Origin: Betaproteobacteria bacterium
Lineage (GTDB): Bacteria > Pseudomonadota > Gammaproteobacteria > Burkholderiales > Burkholderiaceae_C
Assembly (NCBI GenBank): GCA_009918225.1
Contig: RGEP01000097.1
Location: 1 to 7,019, forward strand
Direction of reading: 5' to 3'
DNA: 7,019 nucleotides
Shown here: piece after piece, positions 5,439-7,019 of the stretch
How positions within the stretch are numbered: position 1 is the stretch's first letter
Layout: the number at the start of each line of letters is the position of its first letter
Position numbers and translations under genes: made by a program
The notes under the pieces: model-generated
Seen by the model: the letters and a program-made list of their open reading frames with translations, nothing else
What the model was told of the DNA's origin: nothing
Database searches by the model: none

Positions 5439-7019
5439 ACCTGGCCCCCCATCGATGTGCTGCGCAGGGTGATCAGCTGATGGGGCGCTACGGTGTGCAA
5501 CTCCATGGATAAGCCGACGTCGGGTGCCTGCCCTTGGCCAGGGGTGGGTACTGAGGGCCAGGCCCGCCCATCGGCATACACCCGGGCCCATGCACCCCGT
5601 GGCAAGGGCAACTCCACGGCGGCCTGGCTGGGGTTCCACAAACGAAGCTCCATTTGCCCACCCTCGAGCCGGCGGCAGGCGCTGAGCTGCAGGGGGGTGT
5701 CGGGCAGGTTCAGGGTGTCCCCCCAATGCTGCGCATGGCCGCGCAGCACGCGCACGGGACGCCTGAAGGCCTGAGCCTCTTGCAACAGCGCATGGGCCGG
5801 GGCATGCGCTGAATGCGCAACCAACACCCAGTCGAAATGATCAACGCCCAAACACTGGGCTTGTGGCGTGGGCAGGTCAGGCCCAGCGCCTACGCCGCGG
5901 GTGCGCAGGTCACGCCGTGACATCCAGCCCACGCTGCGCACCAAGGTCATGGCCAGGGCCAGCCCACCTCCATGGCCTGGCTGGGTGTTCACACAAGGGT
6001 CTTGTATGAGCTCATGCTCGTTCAGTGCTCGGTGGGCCACCCACCATGGACCGGCGGCGATCGCACTCAGGCTGGGCTGCACGCTCACCGGTGCTTCGCC
6101 TCGGCCAATGGGCTCGGGAACCGAGGCCAACACCACGGGATGTGGGGTCCATGCAAAGGCCGTGTCGCGCCAGGTGTGGGGCGTTTCAGCGGGTACACCG
6201 CCCAACACCAGGCGGGTGCGTTGGTCCTGCGCTTGGTTGTCCCAGCGCAGCTTCAGATGCAGCTGCGGTTCGTCCCCCAAAAGGCGCAGGCGCAGTTCAC
6301 CGCTGCACACCACCGTGTGGTCCGAGGGCTGCAGCCGTTGTTCGTCCAGCCCCTGTGGCACCCGCCACTCCAGGCCCAAGTGCAGCTCTTGCACCGTGGC
6401 GTCGCTGCGCTGCCCCAACACCTGCCAAGCCGGATTGAGCAGCGTGGCGCCAGCCGGCAGCGGGCTGTGGTTGTAGGTGTCGCCCGCATCGGCCTGCATC
6501 ATCAAGCGCAAGGGGCGCGCCAGCGCGGGGCGGTGCCGCCGGTCGGTCAGGAGCAACTGGCCTTGAGCATCGAGTTCAACCTGCCAAGCGGCATTGCCCA
6601 TCTGAACAGGACCGCGTGGTGTGGCCGCCATCGGCGCCGTGCAGGGCGCCGCCACCACTCGCAGCGCGGTGGCGCCCAGCCCTTGAAGCGTCAGCTGAAC
6701 GGCGACGGTGTAACGGTGTCCGTCGATCCGCTCGGGAAACTCGTCCAGCGGCGAGATCAACTCAAAAGCAGGCTCAGTCGCCAACACCACCATGGGGACC
6801 GCTTGCCCTTGTGCATCGACCACGCCCCAGTCGCTGCGCGCCGGGCCTTTGAGAAACAGCTGTGCTTCGAACCAGGCGTGGCGAGACCACGGCAGCGGGT
6901 TGAAGACCGTGAAGCGGCTGTCGTCATCGAATACGGCCGCCTCGCGCACCGATGTGCCGTGTCGGTCCCATTCCACCAGACCGGCGTGGTGCATCAGGCG
7001 CTGCTCCAGCGCGTCCAGG
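5435..7019 (-). CDS. Glycoside hydrolase family 38 (alpha-mannosidase type), C-terminal part, 5' truncated by window edge
   Basis: Enzymes of this family remove alpha-linked mannose from oligosaccharides or mannosyl glycosides. The frame stays open to the right edge, so the N-terminal metal-binding catalytic domain and the true start lie outside; the Met at 6994 is internal. Counting from that Met, the visible part opens with FTVFNPLPW (28-36), the usual entry into the GH38 C-terminal beta-sandwich. Then come GDTYNHSP (171-178), matching the family's GDxYNYSP, the LKLRWDNQAQDQRTRLVL strand region (247-264), and LVRSVGWMSRRDLRTR (351-366) followed by GPDLPTPQAQC (371-381), a strongly conserved end block of bacterial GH38 proteins. 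The terminal 120 or so residues form a final beta domain. It ends in an ATGA overlap with the DUF4127 gene. The catalytic nucleophile cannot be checked because it is off the window, so substrate and activity are inferred from the family. No export signal can be judged. Confidence 0.92.
   Translation of the reverse strand, partial: LDALEQRLMHHAGLVEWDRHGTSVREAAVFDDDSRFTVFNPLPWSRHAWFEAQLFLKGPARSDWGVVDAQGQAVPMVVLATEPAFELISPLDEFPERIDGHRYTVAVQLTLQGLGATALRVVAAPCTAPMAATPRGPVQMGNAAWQVELDAQGQLLLTDRRHRPALARPLRLMMQADAGDTYNHSPLPAGATLLNPAWQVLGQRSDATVQELHLGLEWRVPQGLDEQRLQPSDHTVVCSGELRLRLLGDEPQLHLKLRWDNQAQDQRTRLVLGGVPAETPHTWRDTAFAWTPHPVVLASVPEPIGRGEAPVSVQPSLSAIAAGPWWVAHRALNEHELIQDPCVNTQPGHGGGLALAMTLVRSVGWMSRRDLRTRGVGAGPDLPTPQAQCLGVDHFDWVLVAHSAHAPAHALLQEAQAFRRPVRVLRGHAQHWGDTLNLPDTPLQLSACRRLEGGQMELRLWNPSQAAVELPLPRGAWARVYADGRAWPSVPTPGQGQAPDVGLSMELHTVAPHQLITLRSTSMGGQV

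Noticed and set aside
4386..5480. Plus-strand open frame of 364 codons opposite the DUF4127 gene
   Set aside because: Its codons mirror those of the real gene, the product is low in recognisable motifs and rich in His, Gln and Gly, and there is no supporting ribosome site or neighbour.
5439..5726. Upstream 96-residue extension of the DUF4127 frame
   Set aside because: It lies wholly inside the GH38 coding sequence, has no DUF4127 similarity, and the Met at 5438 has the ATGA overlap and the conserved family N-terminus.

Overview
The window is a GC-rich, almost fully coding stretch of bacterial DNA. Codon bias and the protein types suggest a betaproteobacterium of the Burkholderiales, but that is an inference from style, not from a marker gene. 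No RNA gene, CRISPR array, insertion sequence or prophage gene is visible.

Layout: bases 1-576 (+) hold the C-terminal end of a sodium:solute symporter (SSS family) whose start lies left of the window. The rest is one minus-strand block, read from 7019 down to 546: the C-terminal part of a GH38-type alpha-mannosidase (start off the right edge), a DUF4127 protein, a FAD-dependent oxidoreductase of the FAD_oxidored type, a MalK/UgpC-type sugar ABC transporter ATPase, and a SIS-domain protein of the AgaS / NagB-II (glucosamine-6-phosphate deaminase or sugar isomerase) type. Three of the four junctions are 4-base ATGA stop/start overlaps and the fourth is a 50-base gap, so this is almost certainly one transcript. 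The symporter and the SIS gene converge and overlap tail to tail by 31 bases.

Working model (inference): an ABC importer, whose binding protein and permeases would lie upstream beyond base 7019, brings in a mannose-containing or amino-sugar-containing oligosaccharide or glycoside. The cytoplasmic GH38 enzyme cleaves it, the flavoprotein and the DUF4127 protein act on the released sugar or aglycone, and the SIS enzyme would handle an amino-sugar or keto-sugar phosphate. None of the visible N-termini carries a signal peptide, which fits a cytoplasmic pathway.

Two points deserve most attention. First, the SIS gene is an open frame but lacks about 100 residues from its middle compared with its family: the second half of SIS domain 1 with the phosphate-binding SQSG and T-K-S/A-[FY] loops is gone, while the catalytic residues of SIS domain 2 remain. 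Second, DUF4127 and the FAD oxidoreductase, neither with a defined reaction here, are translationally coupled to a mannosidase, which marks the locus as a candidate for an uncharacterised glycan-degrading pathway.
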